Assembly (NCBI RefSeq): GCF_964340395.1
Contig: NC_135562.1
Span: 11,647,043-11,711,042, forward strand
DNA from: Glandiceps talaboti
Lineage: Eukaryota; Hemichordata; Enteropneusta; Spengelidae
Direction of reading: 5' to 3'
Length of the DNA stretch: 64,000 nt
Each line of letters begins with the position of its first letter. Within the stretch, counting starts at the first letter, position 1. A program made the position numbers and the translations under genes. Under the pieces are notes generated by a model, which was given only the letters and a program-made list of their open reading frames with translations, did no database searches and had not been told where the DNA came from. This document shows, piece by piece, positions 36,401 through 47,100 of this stretch.

Positions 36401-38548
36401 TTTAATGATTTATTGGAAATTTGCCATTTCAGATAACATACTTAATATTAACAGACCCCATGCCATGTGATTTCCAGTGTGGGTACTCAGGGGTATTTAC
36501 AATCGTGCTTGCAGTGATTTCTGCAGCACTTCCACTCGCTACCTTCATGAAAGTATGGGTACGGGCAGAGAACATTGTAAACACTCGTGCAATTACCCAG
36601 AGTACACCACACTTGCACTCACATGTCATAGGGTTCTGTCATGTATTGCTTTGCAATGCAAATACCACTAGTATGCACACACACACACACACCGATAGTA
36701 TCGATCAAACAATAATCTCTAGTACATAAATGTACTATAATGCTATATTACTCCTTGTATACCAAGGTACAACTTAATCAAGCACAGATACAGTATATAC
36801 AACAGCAGAGAGGTCAGCCACAGACAATACAAGTTACACAAGCCTCACAACAACAGCAGCAGCAGCAGCAACAACAACAACAAACAGGGCAAGGAGATAC
36901 TGTCACTCAACTAGCACCAGGACAGGTTGGTAATATTCCATCTGACATTCTTAGAGAGTGAGCAGACTCAGCCAAAGGCAGACAAATCGTTGACTACAGT
37001 TGACGATGGTTGTCTATAACTTAAAGATATGCCATTCATGTCATGCTATCAGGTACCATGTACTCACATCTGTACTACTAGTCTGTAAGATACACCATTC
37101 ATACCACACTATCAGCTACCACTCACATCTGTACTACTAGTCTGTAAGATACGACATTCACACCACACTATCAGCTACCACTCACATCTGTACTACTAGT
37201 CTGTAAGATACGACATTCACACCACACTATCAGCTACCACTCACATCTGTACTACTAGTCTGTAAGATACGACATTCACACCACACTATCAGCTACCACT
37301 CACATCTGTACTACTAGTCTGTAAGATACGACATTCATACCACACTATCAGCTACCACTCACATCTGTACTACTAGTCTGTAAGATACGACATTCACACC
37401 ACACTATCAGCTACCACTCACATCTGTACTACTAGTCTGTAAGATACGACATTCACACCACACTATCAGCTACCACTCACATCTGTACTACTAGTCTGTA
37501 AGATACGACATTCATACCACACTATCAGCTACCACTCACATCTGTACTACTAGTCTGTAAGATACGACATTCACACCACACTATCAGCTACCACTCACAT
37601 CTGTACTACTAGTCTGTAAGATACGACATTCGTACCATGCTATCAGCTACCACTCACATCTGTACTACTAGTCTGTAAGATACGACATTCGTACCATGCT
37701 ATCAGCTACCACTCATGTATGTAATTCAATTCAATTCAATTCAATTCAATAGAACTTTATTCATCCCAGACATGGGCAATTAAAAGTGTGGCTCAAATAC
37801 AATACATCAATATATCAAAAAATACAAACAAATATACAAAACAATATATACAGAGACACAGAACGATACTAAGACAATCTATATCACTCACAAAGTTTAC
37901 GAATCATTCATAAGCTGCACAGTGGTGGGAATAAATGACAACTTGCGCCGGTTTGACCTGCAAGCCGGGCATCTAAAACGACGACCAGAGGGAAGTATGT
38001 CAAACTCTGTAGATAAAACATGATTACTAGATAAAACAATTGAGCGGGCTTTCCTAACTACTTGCTGATTATACTATAATTATAACTACTTGCTGATTGT
38101 ACTACTAGTCTGTAAGTACCATTCTTGCCACACTATCACTTTATAGTCAAACACTGAACTCTGCAGTCTTGACCTCTTTATGTAAACTAAATCTTATTTA
38201 CTTGAACTATTTGTGGTATTATATACCTATGTAAAACTGTCCTACAGAAATATTGTAGTTTACAATGACAACAGTGAATAGACAAATGTCTAGAAACTTC
38301 AATGACTTTATGTGTACGAATCATAGAGAGATGCACCTACTTATGCCTCCAGAGCAGACCCTTAATTAATTTGTTTGTGTGATATGGTAGGTATATGATT
38401 TTCCTCTTCTTCATTTTGTCAGATGGTTTATCAGATCCAACAAGGCGGCATACCACAGCAAGTTTTCATCCAACAGCCAGTCACTGGTACTACAGACCAG
38501 GACAACCAGCAACAAGGACAGACAGTTACAGAACAACCAACCCAATAA
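30407..38548 (+). CDS. NFYC: Nuclear transcription factor Y subunit gamma (NF-YC / CBF-C / HAP5)
   Basis: Nine coding exons: 30407-30529 (exon begins 30382), 30951-31022, 31769-31882, 32441-32536, 33414-33626, 34100-34222, 35017-35163, 36767-36925 and 38423-38548 (TAA stop). The total is 1173 nt and 390 residues, and every coding exon is a multiple of three (phase 0). Residues about 42-135 form the histone fold that pairs with NF-YB and then binds NF-YA and CCAAT DNA. The stretch [12 protein letters not shown], then [28 protein letters not shown] and [17 protein letters not shown], differs from the human protein by about five conservative changes over 88 residues. The rest is a Q/T/G-rich activation region with Q10 (exon 5) and Q12 (exon 8) runs and the conserved [10 protein letters not shown]. 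Phase-0 exons allow clean skipping, as in vertebrate NFYC isoforms. Exons 5 and 8 both end PGQ before a weak gttggt donor; retention would give shortened C-termini. Confidence 0.96.
31084..31630. repeat. Degenerate (TACTG)n pentanucleotide array in NF-YC intron 2
   Basis: About 550 bp of TACTG / CACTG words with interspersed variants. It includes an internal duplication of a block with TAGGTAGT-TATAGTGTATTGTCCTG at about 31350-31390 and 31535-31570. Confidence 0.9.
31901..32274. mobile_element. Foldback/MITE element, TAGTCTCGGTTAC family, long copy
   Basis: About 100-bp terminal inverted repeats: the left arm starts TAGTCTCGGTTACTC and contains GCTGGGGGCTCTGCCTAC. The reverse complement of the right arm starts TAGTCTTGGTTACC and contains the same 18-mer. 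It lies in NF-YC intron 3, 19 bp after the exon 3 donor. No ORF of note. Confidence 0.72.
32585..33250. repeat. 20/27-bp minisatellite in NF-YC intron 4
   Basis: About 29 copies of CCCCATAGTCTGTAAGGTAT. Many alternate with a 27-bp form that has an extra GGGCCAT. The array ends with the inverted core CCTTACAGAC (33241-33250), making a hairpin with 33221-33230. The 249-residue minus-strand frame here is only a consequence of stop-free units. Confidence 0.95.
34250..34798. mobile_element. Large foldback element in NF-YC intron 6
   Basis: Inverted arms of over 100 bp. The left arm starts GTAGTGAACGTGGTGC and includes TTTCTTTATTTACCTCTGTT, then GTGAGTGAGCACC and CATCTGACAC. The right arm is the reverse complement with the same words in order, ending GTTCACTAC at 34798. 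It begins only 28 bp after the exon 6 end. There is no transposase. Confidence 0.75.
35277..35350. repeat. 31-bp tandem repeat, 3 copies (NF-YC intron 7)
   Basis: AAAAAAACAGTGRTCACYRTGCATGC is repeated three times. Confidence 0.8.
35951..36650. mobile_element. Large foldback element in NF-YC intron 7
   Basis: Inverted arms of about 130-140 bp (35951-36090 and 36508-36650). Shared words include GAGTRCAAGTGTG, GCAYGAGTG, TACTTTCATGA and GTAGCGAGTG-GAAGTGC-CACTGCAAG. Open frames inside (for example 36012-36470) carry no recognisable domain. The second half of the exon 7-8 intron is largely this element. Confidence 0.7.
37040..37720. repeat. 59-bp minisatellite in NF-YC intron 8
   Basis: About 11-12 near-identical head-to-tail 59-bp units containing ACTACTAGTCTGTAAGATAC. 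The last unit is interrupted by the LINE tail at 37715, and a degenerate remnant follows at 38099-38145. Confidence 0.95.
37715..38095 (-). mobile_element. LINE 3' fragment with (TTGAA)n tail, inserted in a minisatellite
   Basis: On the minus strand the last part of a LINE ORF2 is readable: [17 protein letters not shown], then [14 protein letters not shown] and a stop. A short 3' UTR ending GGATGAATAAAG follows, then (TTGAA)n at 37757-37725. It interrupts a 59-bp minisatellite unit in NF-YC intron 8; the unit resumes at about 38099 with ACTACTAGTCTGTAAG. Confidence 0.75.
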
Positions 38549-38737
38549 GATTCAATAAGTGAAACTATAGATGTGAACTTTTGTACTTAAAATGATGACT
38601 GCCATGTATTTTTGCAGCAGCCTATTTTGTGTATATCATATTTATAATTCTAAGTCATTTATACCAATTGTTTTGAGAGAGATGACTTTTTTAAACTATG
38701 TGTGATTAGTTAGGCAAGGATAGACCAGTACATTGTG

Positions 38738-38790
38738 TGTGTGTGTGTGTGTGTGTGTGCGTGCATGCATGCATGCGTGCGTGTGTGTAT
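38738..38790. repeat. (GT)n / (ATGC)n in the probable NF-YC 3' UTR
   Basis: A GT dinucleotide run merging into GCATGCAT words about 190 nt after the stop codon. Confidence 0.85.
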
Positions 38791-39235
38791 AGTGTTACTG
38801 CTAATTGTGTGTAGTCTATCCAGTTATTGTCATAACAGACACACTGTGATTGCTGTGGTCTTGTGAACATAGCATATTATACTGTGCACAAACCATGGGG
38901 TTTTTTTGGTTTTTTTTACATCTGAACAGAAAATATGAAGTTTATACCCTTGTTGTTTTACGTCATAACAATTTCTATCTACACATGAGTAGTTCTACAA
39001 TGTACTTGAGTTAAAATGTTAAAAATTGTCATTTGTTTTTTCTTGCACAGTTAGAATTATGTAAATCTCTGGTATTTTTCTTCATTCAGCCATAAAACGT
39101 ATTGTTTGTGACCTAAGGATTTTGTTGCAACCCGTCGGTGACTCATAGTGACAAAGCCCCTTATGTCATGAGTATTTTCTCAAAAGAAAATATGGGGGAA
39201 TAATATCAGTGTACATTTCACAGTAGTGCTACCCA

Positions 39236-39306
39236 CAAAGGGTTTTTGAGGGGCGAACCACATCCACATAAAGGGTTTTTGAGGGGTGAACCACCCCTTC
39301 TGTTTG
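39236..39306. repeat. Short tandem duplication in the probable NF-YC 3' UTR
   Basis: AAAGGGTTTTTGAGGGGYGA followed by ACCAC occurs twice, and the second copy runs into further ACCCC words. Confidence 0.7.
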
Positions 39307-39747
39307 TGTAGGCCACCCCTCAATCTGTTTGTGATTATATATGTTCAGTGACTATTGTAATGTCTATATTTCATAGTTTGATAGTTTTGTAAGTTTTTGA
39401 TATGTGATGCATTTTGACTTTGCTTCAAGATAAGCGATTATTTAGCTCGTGTGGTGAAATGTAGTGTTCGCTGGGTCCCAGTAACCACAGTGTGTCTAAT
39501 ACATGGCATTGGACAGTCTAACGTAGAAAAAATACTAAAATATAGATAGATTTGCTAAGTATGGTAGTTGAGGTTTTGAATTTAAACCTAAGCTTATGAA
39601 CTTGACCTCTCAAGTCCCAGCAGATGTGGTGTGTGTCAGTTTCATTATCCAAACACCCAAATTCAACACTTTTTGTTCCCCCTCATATTAATAGCCTGAA
39701 AAGTTCCAGGCATTGCTTCCACTTGTACAATGCACTCACTAACAGCA

Positions 39748-39790
39748 AGTGGTTACATATGCGGACCAACAGCTGGACCTTTCAGACTAA
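39748..39790 (+). repeat. Dispersed repeat copy 1 (CGGACCAAC family)
   Basis: GTGGTTACATATGCGGACC followed by AACAGCTGGACCTTTCAGAC is near-identical to the inverse of 49813-49855. Two copies in opposite orientation 10 kb apart mark an unclassified interspersed family. Confidence 0.6.
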
Positions 39791-40472
39791 TTCCTCTTGT
39801 ATATCAGTTCAAATTAAGTATGACATCTTGAAGTGTTTAACTTGGTTTTTTGTGTGTGGTGTGTTTCATATGACCAAATTTTCACAGTGTGCAAAATCAA
39901 CTTTGTTGGGTTTCTCTTTGTTTACACCTTTCAGGGTTGTTTTTTTCAATTTTTCAGACAAATATTATTTTAAAAGAAAGACAAGAATGGAATCTAAAAT
40001 TTATCAAAAGTTACAATTAACAGTTAGCATTGTTTGACAGAAACTAAACATTCAGTGTCAATTTTTATGGTATTATTGAAGATGATTACTGTATTATAAC
40101 CACAGTGTTTAGTGAAAATTTGTCAGTGTGAGTACTCCTGTTACAAGGGAACAAAAGTGAGGCTGGTTTTATCATAGCAGCACTTCTGTATGCTTAGGGA
40201 CCAATTAGAAAAGTCATTTTCACCAATTCTACATCATGCAACCTCTCAGGAATTGATATTATAGCCATATTAATGTAGTTTAAACTTTCATCAATTTCCA
40301 ACACAAACAGTTTTAGAAAGCTGTGTCTAAAGTTTTTGTCCTTTCACTAAGGACTTCATGAGCAGACTGAAGTAATTACTATGCACTAAAACGAAGGTGT
40401 TAATTAATCAAGAATAGAGTTATCAGAATTGTCAAATCCGGCTAGCAGACTCCTTCAATACACATGCACAAG

Positions 40473-40580
40473 GCATTCTGGGAAACAAACCAAGTTAGGA
40501 GCTCCTGGTCTCTGTAAACAATAGCCTCAGCATTGTTTGGGCAAGGGATTAGGAGCTCCCCACTTTGTTTCCCAGAATGC
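40473..40580. repeat. Inverted repeat (MITE-like) downstream of NF-YC
   Basis: The left arm starts GCATTCTGGGAAACAAA and ends with AGGAGCTCCT. The right arm is its inverse, AGGAGCTCC...TTTGTTTCCCAGAATGC. The inner part also pairs as ACAATAG/CATTGTTTG. Possibly within or just after the 3' UTR. Confidence 0.65.
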
Positions 40581-40901
40581 TTAACCCAAGTGTACAGCAG
40601 GCATCTTGTACACCTGATTTGCCAAATTTTATAACTACAATTCAGAGAGGTGGTTGGTGACAGTGACTTTTTGGGATAATGAAATACTGTGTTAATGATA
40701 TGAGAAAATGATATTCAAAATGACAATTCGTTGTCTCACTGACTGCTTGTAATGCTATCAATGGTAACTGGTTATTTTTTTTTTTTGAAAATTATATGCA
40801 CCCAACTGATTGGTTAGAAACTACTCTCAAACTGATTGATTTAAAAACTGCTCTCAAACTGATTGGTCACAATGTGGAGTGATAACGCACGTCAGCCTAA
40901 T

Positions 40902-40937
40902 CATAGATGTTGGAGAAAGACTAACCAACATCTATGG
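40902..40937. repeat. Short inverted repeat
   Basis: CATAGATGTTGG and CCAACATCTATG are separated by about 12 bp. Confidence 0.6.
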
Positions 40938-41113
40938 CCTAATTGACTATATTCAAATGAAGTCAATATGTAAATGAGCCCTTGTTGAGATAAGCATATA
41001 GAGTGACATAATTTACATATAGTAAATATTATGTAAAGATCTCTACAGATAGGCATGCTGATAACTTGGTGTCTTTGTTAAATTAATCGTTTCTCGTTGA
41101 CAGCATTACAAGC

Positions 41114-41266
41114 GGTTAGTTAGTCTTGCTGCTAGACGTTCAGGCTTTCTTTCGATACTATAAGCGAACGAAGTTCGCAGTGAGGTCATCTCGATAGCGA
41201 TGTTCTGTCGTGTGTCGTATTATATCGGAAGAACATCCGAGGTCTAGCAGATAGACTAGTGGTTAG
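41114..41266. mobile_element. Candidate MITE with inner CGAACGAAGTTCG hairpin
   Basis: Imperfect terminal inverted repeats: GGTTAGTTAGTCTTGCTGCT at the left, and the reverse complement of ...CTAGCAGATAGACTAGTGGTTAG at the right. A perfect hairpin GCGAACG-A-AGTTCGC-type palindrome lies at 41164-41178. The 13-mer CGAACGAAGTTCG recurs at 41818-41830. Confidence 0.45.
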
Positions 41267-43189
41267 TGAGACAGTGAAGTAAAATCCACAGATTGTGATG
41301 TAAATAGATGACAGGAGTGTACTATTGATGATGAATCTTTCAATATAAACAACAATGCATGTCAGGTGCTACTATATCATCCTACCTATGATCACACAAT
41401 GTTACACAAGCTCAATAAGCGAACATTGCTCCTTTAGGACATAACCCCCTCCTCTCAAATGAATGTTCGCAAGTGCAACATCACACGTTTATATATTATA
41501 AAAACCATGATGGAAATTGTAGCGGTCACATTGGTACCACTGCGATCAATGCAAATTGATGTTAAAATATGATGGTAAACATGAAGTTCCAAGCTTATGA
41601 ATCTGTTTACTGACATGATGGTAAACATTACAAAATACTACCGTAAACCCAGCACTGTATACGACATTAGAAGTAAATTTTTATCACCTTGTGAACATCT
41701 CAGTAGTAAATACAGAAGCTTTTATCACTGAAGGCTTTGGAAAGTTTTGGAAACTTGGTTAGAAGTGTGAAAATGAAGTTCACCAACCGCATTGATGCCA
41801 GACTCTCTCCCCCTAAACGAACGAAGTTCGGTTGTTGAGCTTGTAGTGTGACAGGGTCCACTTCATAATTTTTTTCACATTTTTTGGAAACACTGAACTT
41901 TTGCCCTAATATGGTACTGTGTGTCATTGTGTGCTCTCAACTATAACATTATTAGATTTAAAATTTTAAACAAGTTACTTTTTATAGAAAATAACTAATC
42001 TATTTTTTGACTGTCTTGAAGAAATTACATCCCAGTACAATGAATAATCTCACAAGGCTCACTCACCAATGTCCAGTTTTGATAAATTTTATCATTAAAG
42101 TTTGTGGTATTTAATACATGCAAACTGTTATTCCCTGATAAATATCTGTTACAACGCAAGATTTTTTCATTGAAAATGTCCCCTTAATTCACAAATTAGA
42201 ATTGTTCTTTAAGTTAGTTCTTATTCCTTTGGAATGATTTATACTTACCAACTGCCAGAAATTGATAAAAATATTATTATAATTATTAAAGTAATGTAAA
42301 AAAAAAAAATGATTTGGTACTTGAGGTTCAATTCTTTGCAAAGACTTATTTGTGGTATGCGACTGTATTGTCGTTCCATAAAGTGCGCCCTCGTTTGACA
42401 GTGTCCATGACCATGTGTTGAGTAAACTTGATGTATGAAGTCCCATTTATCACACCCTCTATTTAAAATACTGGCATATTATGCAATTGTGCCTCAAAGC
42501 CATGGCGTTATTTTTCTTTTGGGTATGTTGTGCTAGTGTTTTTATTTGAGAATGTGTTTCACTTTTTCCCAAACTACCGTTTTGTTTGTTTGTGACCAAG
42601 AAGGTTCATAAATCTGCATGGACGATGTAAACAGTCTAAAGGAGTTAGTAGGTGAAGGGGAGGGGGGGGGGGGGAGTCATTCACATGTTCCATACACAGT
42701 GGTTAGTCCTGTTAACCAAACGTTTCAGAGAGAGAGAGAGAGACCTTACAGCCAATCAGTGAGTATATGTGAACGGTTAGCAAGTTAGTTTTCCAGAATA
42801 GTATTAAATGCCCTTGGAAAGATATAAAGATCATAGAACAATATGTGGTCCCAGGTCATGTACTGATATCACATGTTGGCATGTTAGAGGTTTCACCATG
42901 AAAGCGCCCTCATCTGGTAGGAACAAGTGAGACAAAGCATCGAAATAGTAACTGTACCAGTATGTAATCTCTCGTCCATGTGTCTGCGGAATCACAAGAA
43001 TCAGTTTAGAAGGGAGGGGGGGGGGAGGGTCATAGATTGCGAATTAATACAGGTAAGGGAATGATAATCACCATTACCTACACGTCAAAATAAGACTCAA
43101 GATTTTAGTGTATAGTGTCATCACTGACTGTGACTACCGTTGGGAGTATGATGAGCATATATTATGCCTTTACGTACGCGTCCTTATTT

Positions 43190-44165
43190 TAAAGTTTGAT
43201 ATTTTTGGGGATAAATGAAAAAAGGGGAGAACCATTTGATTTTTTTTTGTTTTTTTTTTGGGGGGGGGGGGTATGGAGGAAGTAGGTATGGGAGCAAATT
43301 TTTTTTCCAGTCAGAGTGACAGCAATTTTTTTTCTCCCTGCATCAATTTTTTGGAGTAGCAGTGCAAATTTTTTTTAATTAGTCATTAAGTTTGAATGCG
43401 TTGTTCATACCTATACCACGTCACAATGGTTCACAACTGTACCTCTAAATAACTTGTTCTGTGCAAGTAGAAGAATTAGCAGTTAGTGTGAAAGACGTCT
43501 GTCTACCAACCATACTTCCGCTACTTAAATTTGTATGTACAAAAGATGACTGGTAAAATATCCCCGAGGAGCTGACTGATCTGGGGAGTGCTGTACTCCT
43601 GACCCCTGTGAATTGCTTTCCTTTAAGCCATCATAGTAGTACCAGGAACCAGAAGAAAATAGCTTGCATGTGTAATGTTTCACTAGTTTATTGACTCCTG
43701 TCTTGTTTTTTAAATTTTCTTAATTTACAGAAGCCAAATAGTCCCCTTCAGATATTGACTGTGTCATTGAGATATTGCAACAAAAATCCTGAAATATGTT
43801 TTCTTGGGTCAGAAAAGGAAAGGAAAACTTTGTGTGCACTTGGGTTTAAAGCAGAGCTATATAGTGCATGCTTTAATGATAAGTGCTGGAAAAAAACAGG
43901 AATTTATACTTGTATTAAAATCATTTGCGCCGCCTACGGCGGGGCGCCGCCAAAGAATACATGAGAATAAAGTTTCCAAATTTGCTCATTTCTGGTGCAT
44001 TGTGACAATTTTTTTTTTCACTTCTGTCTGTTATGACATTTTTTTTCTCAAGCCATTACAGGATCAAATTTTTTTTTTCTGGTTCACCTGGAAAATTTTT
44101 TTTTCTCAAAATCCTCCATACCCCCCCCCCCCCAGAAATCAAATGGTTCTCCCCAAAAAAGCGAT
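43190..44165. mobile_element. Inverted pair of T-run-rich repeats (foldback-like)
   Basis: GGGGAGAACCATTTGAT (43224-43240), then a G run and TATGGAGGA, is followed by blocks of AATTTTTTTT. The inverse of the same order ends at 44154 (ATCAAATGGTTCTCCCC), with a C run, TCCTCCATA and AATTTTTTTT blocks before it. The two arms are about 200 bp each around a spacer of about 570 bp that includes a GC-rich GCGCCGCC palindrome near 43930. Long open frames here are artefacts of low complexity. Confidence 0.6.
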
Positions 44166-47100
44166 GACGAGTTATGAAAATGTGCGTTTACTCTTACTAT
44201 ATCATGTTCGTCGCATACGTCATAGCATATTAAAGACCAATCAGTCAAACCGACTCGATGATATATACCACATAACTATCTATATTGAATGACACAGGTC
44301 GACTACAATAATTATGACCAAGCTTTCTCATAGGGCCATACCATCATTTTCTTTCTTTTTTTCCTTTGAAAATTGTGTATGAACATGTATTGGCGTGTAA
44401 CTTATCATAGATACTTCAACAGGTGGTTTCCGTGACTGAGAGCTGATTATCATAGGGTCGGGTCGGGTAGGTCTACGTACTATACCCACCAGCTTAGTTT
44501 CATCTGACATCAGTTATATGTTTCGTCAGATACTCAAACTTATTCGTCACGTGATCATCACTTTATATAATGAATTAATCACAAAGACGATTTAGTTACA
44601 CGTACACCACTGTACTCATCAGATTGTTCATCATGGCTTGATCGAAGGACGGACGTCATTTGAGATACTTTGGAGATTGTAAATTCGACGTCTTAATCCC
44701 CATTTCGATTTCATCCTCCCTATAAAAAGTCCAGTTCTATAAATTTCTCCTGTCTTGTCTCTATTCATAATACTACGAAGAATTGTGTTATTCGATCCAC
44801 TGAAGCACAATTAATCGTTACCGACATCCGGGACCTGTACTGTAATGGCATCTTACTCAGACAATCAAACTGAACAATTCGATGATATAATTGTTGTGTC
44901 ACGTCACGGTACGGTGTACCAAGAATATGTCCTTGAATTGACGAAAGGATCGCAGAGAAATGACACATGCGTAAACCAGTCAACGATATGGGGTGTTATA
45001 CTCACTTCAAGACATGAATCGACATGCAAATAATACTACACAGAGTATTTATTCAAATAAAAATATCTCAAGTGTGACTGTCCCTTTGAATTGAGGAAGT
45101 GGCATTTCTATGACTTTCATCTTATTATGCATAGAAGTCCTTGTTTTGTCTTGAAGTTAGTCTGAAATAGAATGTTTACATTTACACTGTAATTGCCATC
45201 TAACTATAATTATATTATTACTCAATTACATCTGAAATAATCCAGGGCAGCTTTTTCAAGTTCAATTCTCTACTTTAGGATCATTCTCCAAAGTTTACAT
45301 CATGTAAGAACATCACTCAAAATACAAATGAATGTCAACATGTTTTCTGCTTTATAATTTTACTGTTATTTTTCGTATGGTATTAGAATATACGCATGTA
45401 TAGTATGTCGTATGAAGTGTCAGTTATGGTCAGTATATATTGGGTGGTGGTGGGGGGGGGGGTTGAACGCGGACAGTCAACCACAATAGGAGAATCAAAG
45501 TGCAGCGATTACTCGCGAGTATCTCACAGACCACAGACAGATAAAGAAATTATGCAACGAGACAACGAAGCTCACCTAGCCTGTAAACAAAACGGTTTAA
45601 CCTTGGGTGCATTATTCCAGTCTACGAAGACTGAGATACTGAGACACATATCGTTCTCAGCTTGAGGGCGCTGCGTTACAACATAGGTTACAATCCAATT
45701 TATTATTGTGTTAGACAGAGTAGTGACTTGTGTGCACACATTCTGGTTAAAGTCCATTAACAGTGCTGCACGTCATGGTAGTTCAACACGCCGTCTAATT
45801 TTCTCTCTATTTCTTCACTCTACATCCCTATAGCAGCTGGATAGACGGTGTAAAAAGTTGGTAAGTACACACATTTAATACTCACAACTATAACCTTGAA
45901 AACAAATGTTGAAATATTGACCAATATGACAAAATAATACAGTGAAAATTAAGAAATTGGAGATTTACCTCTGCCCCATAGGTAGTTGGTCGTAGGTAGA
46001 CACCTAATATTAGCCATAATGTCTGTCGGTGAATTAATTATTAGACAGATGCGTTCTATCAGCGACATGACACCATTGCACATGTTTTTAACATTTCGTC
46101 ATACCAGCTTCAAAACTCGTCTTAAAATCATGTTACCAATAGCACGTGCATTGGTAATACGTAAATGTATATAAATAAATCCAGCGATGTAATTTCAGGT
46201 TGATGTTTTTCGTACAAATGTGTGGTGAATTTCTGAAGCTTTGTCTCGGCCAGGAAAAGAAGCCGGGTCAGACGGGGTTAAACATTGTCGCAATTTCCTA
46301 CCACCCCCGTTTAATGTATTCATTCGGTCTTCAGCTGTGAACATCTCTACTGAAATGATTTTATTGTTATATACTTTCACTCTCGCCTGTATATTTTGTT
46401 GAGTAATTACTGGAGACTGTGTTTCCTAGCGCTGACTCAGTGACCCTAAAGGGGATACACTATTAAACGCGATGAATGCGAGCAGTAGTTTACCATTCAG
46501 TGCTATATTTTAGTTAGAGGTAGCTGCAGTAATTCGTCGTCCTTTGTTATGTCAATCACACCCTTTGTCTGTGAATGAAGAGCATTTGTATGTTCAGCAA
46601 CACTGTGTGCCGTCGGTTCGATCATTGGGGATTTTTCCCACGGTATTATCCTGAGAGACGTTGTCCCTGAATGGTCAGTCATGCCCCAGGCTTGACCGCC
46701 GTCTTGTCGACTGGCAGTATCGCACAGCAAATAAAAATGTTTATTTAATAGTCAACGATGAATTATATGGTCTCACTTGTAATTGCTGTCCAATGGGGTG
46801 GCCGCTGAGTAACATGGCATCGTGTTGTCGACATCGTCGCAACGAGGCAATGTCCCCACCACCTGCAAGTTGCCCTTTGACAACAACACCCCACTTACAG
46901 CTATAGAGTCAAATGCGAAGGTGTCGCTTTAAGAGTCTGGACGTAGAAATACTTGTATGGTCGTAAAAAGAAAAAAAATACAAAGATGTGATTGAATTAG
47001 TTACAAAATTTATAACTGGTAATTATGTGAGAGAATTGCACCCTTGTTTGCAAACCACATAACAAATGACTTCACATGTAAATAGTACTATGTGATACGA

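Larger units (their letters stand above)
38549..40100 (+). other. Probable NF-YC 3' UTR and downstream sequence
   Basis: AT-rich sequence after the stop codon with no coding signal. No canonical AATAAA could be tied to the end, so the transcript end is not fixed. The 137-residue frame at 39624-40037 overlaps a dispersed repeat and has no recognisable domain. Confidence 0.4.

Noticed and set aside
36012-36470. 152-residue plus-strand open frame
   Set aside because: It lies inside a foldback element with inverted arms, has no domain and would disrupt NF-YC intron 7.
37040-37720. Regular 59-bp repeats that at first look like a CRISPR array
   Set aside because: The whole unit is repeated without unique spacers, in the intron of an animal gene, so it is a minisatellite.
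39624-40037. 137-residue plus-strand open frame downstream of NF-YC
   Set aside because: No recognisable domain; it overlaps the dispersed CGGACCAAC repeat and probable 3' UTR.
43804-44292. 162-residue open frame
   Set aside because: Spans the T-run inverted arm and C run; composition is driven by low complexity.
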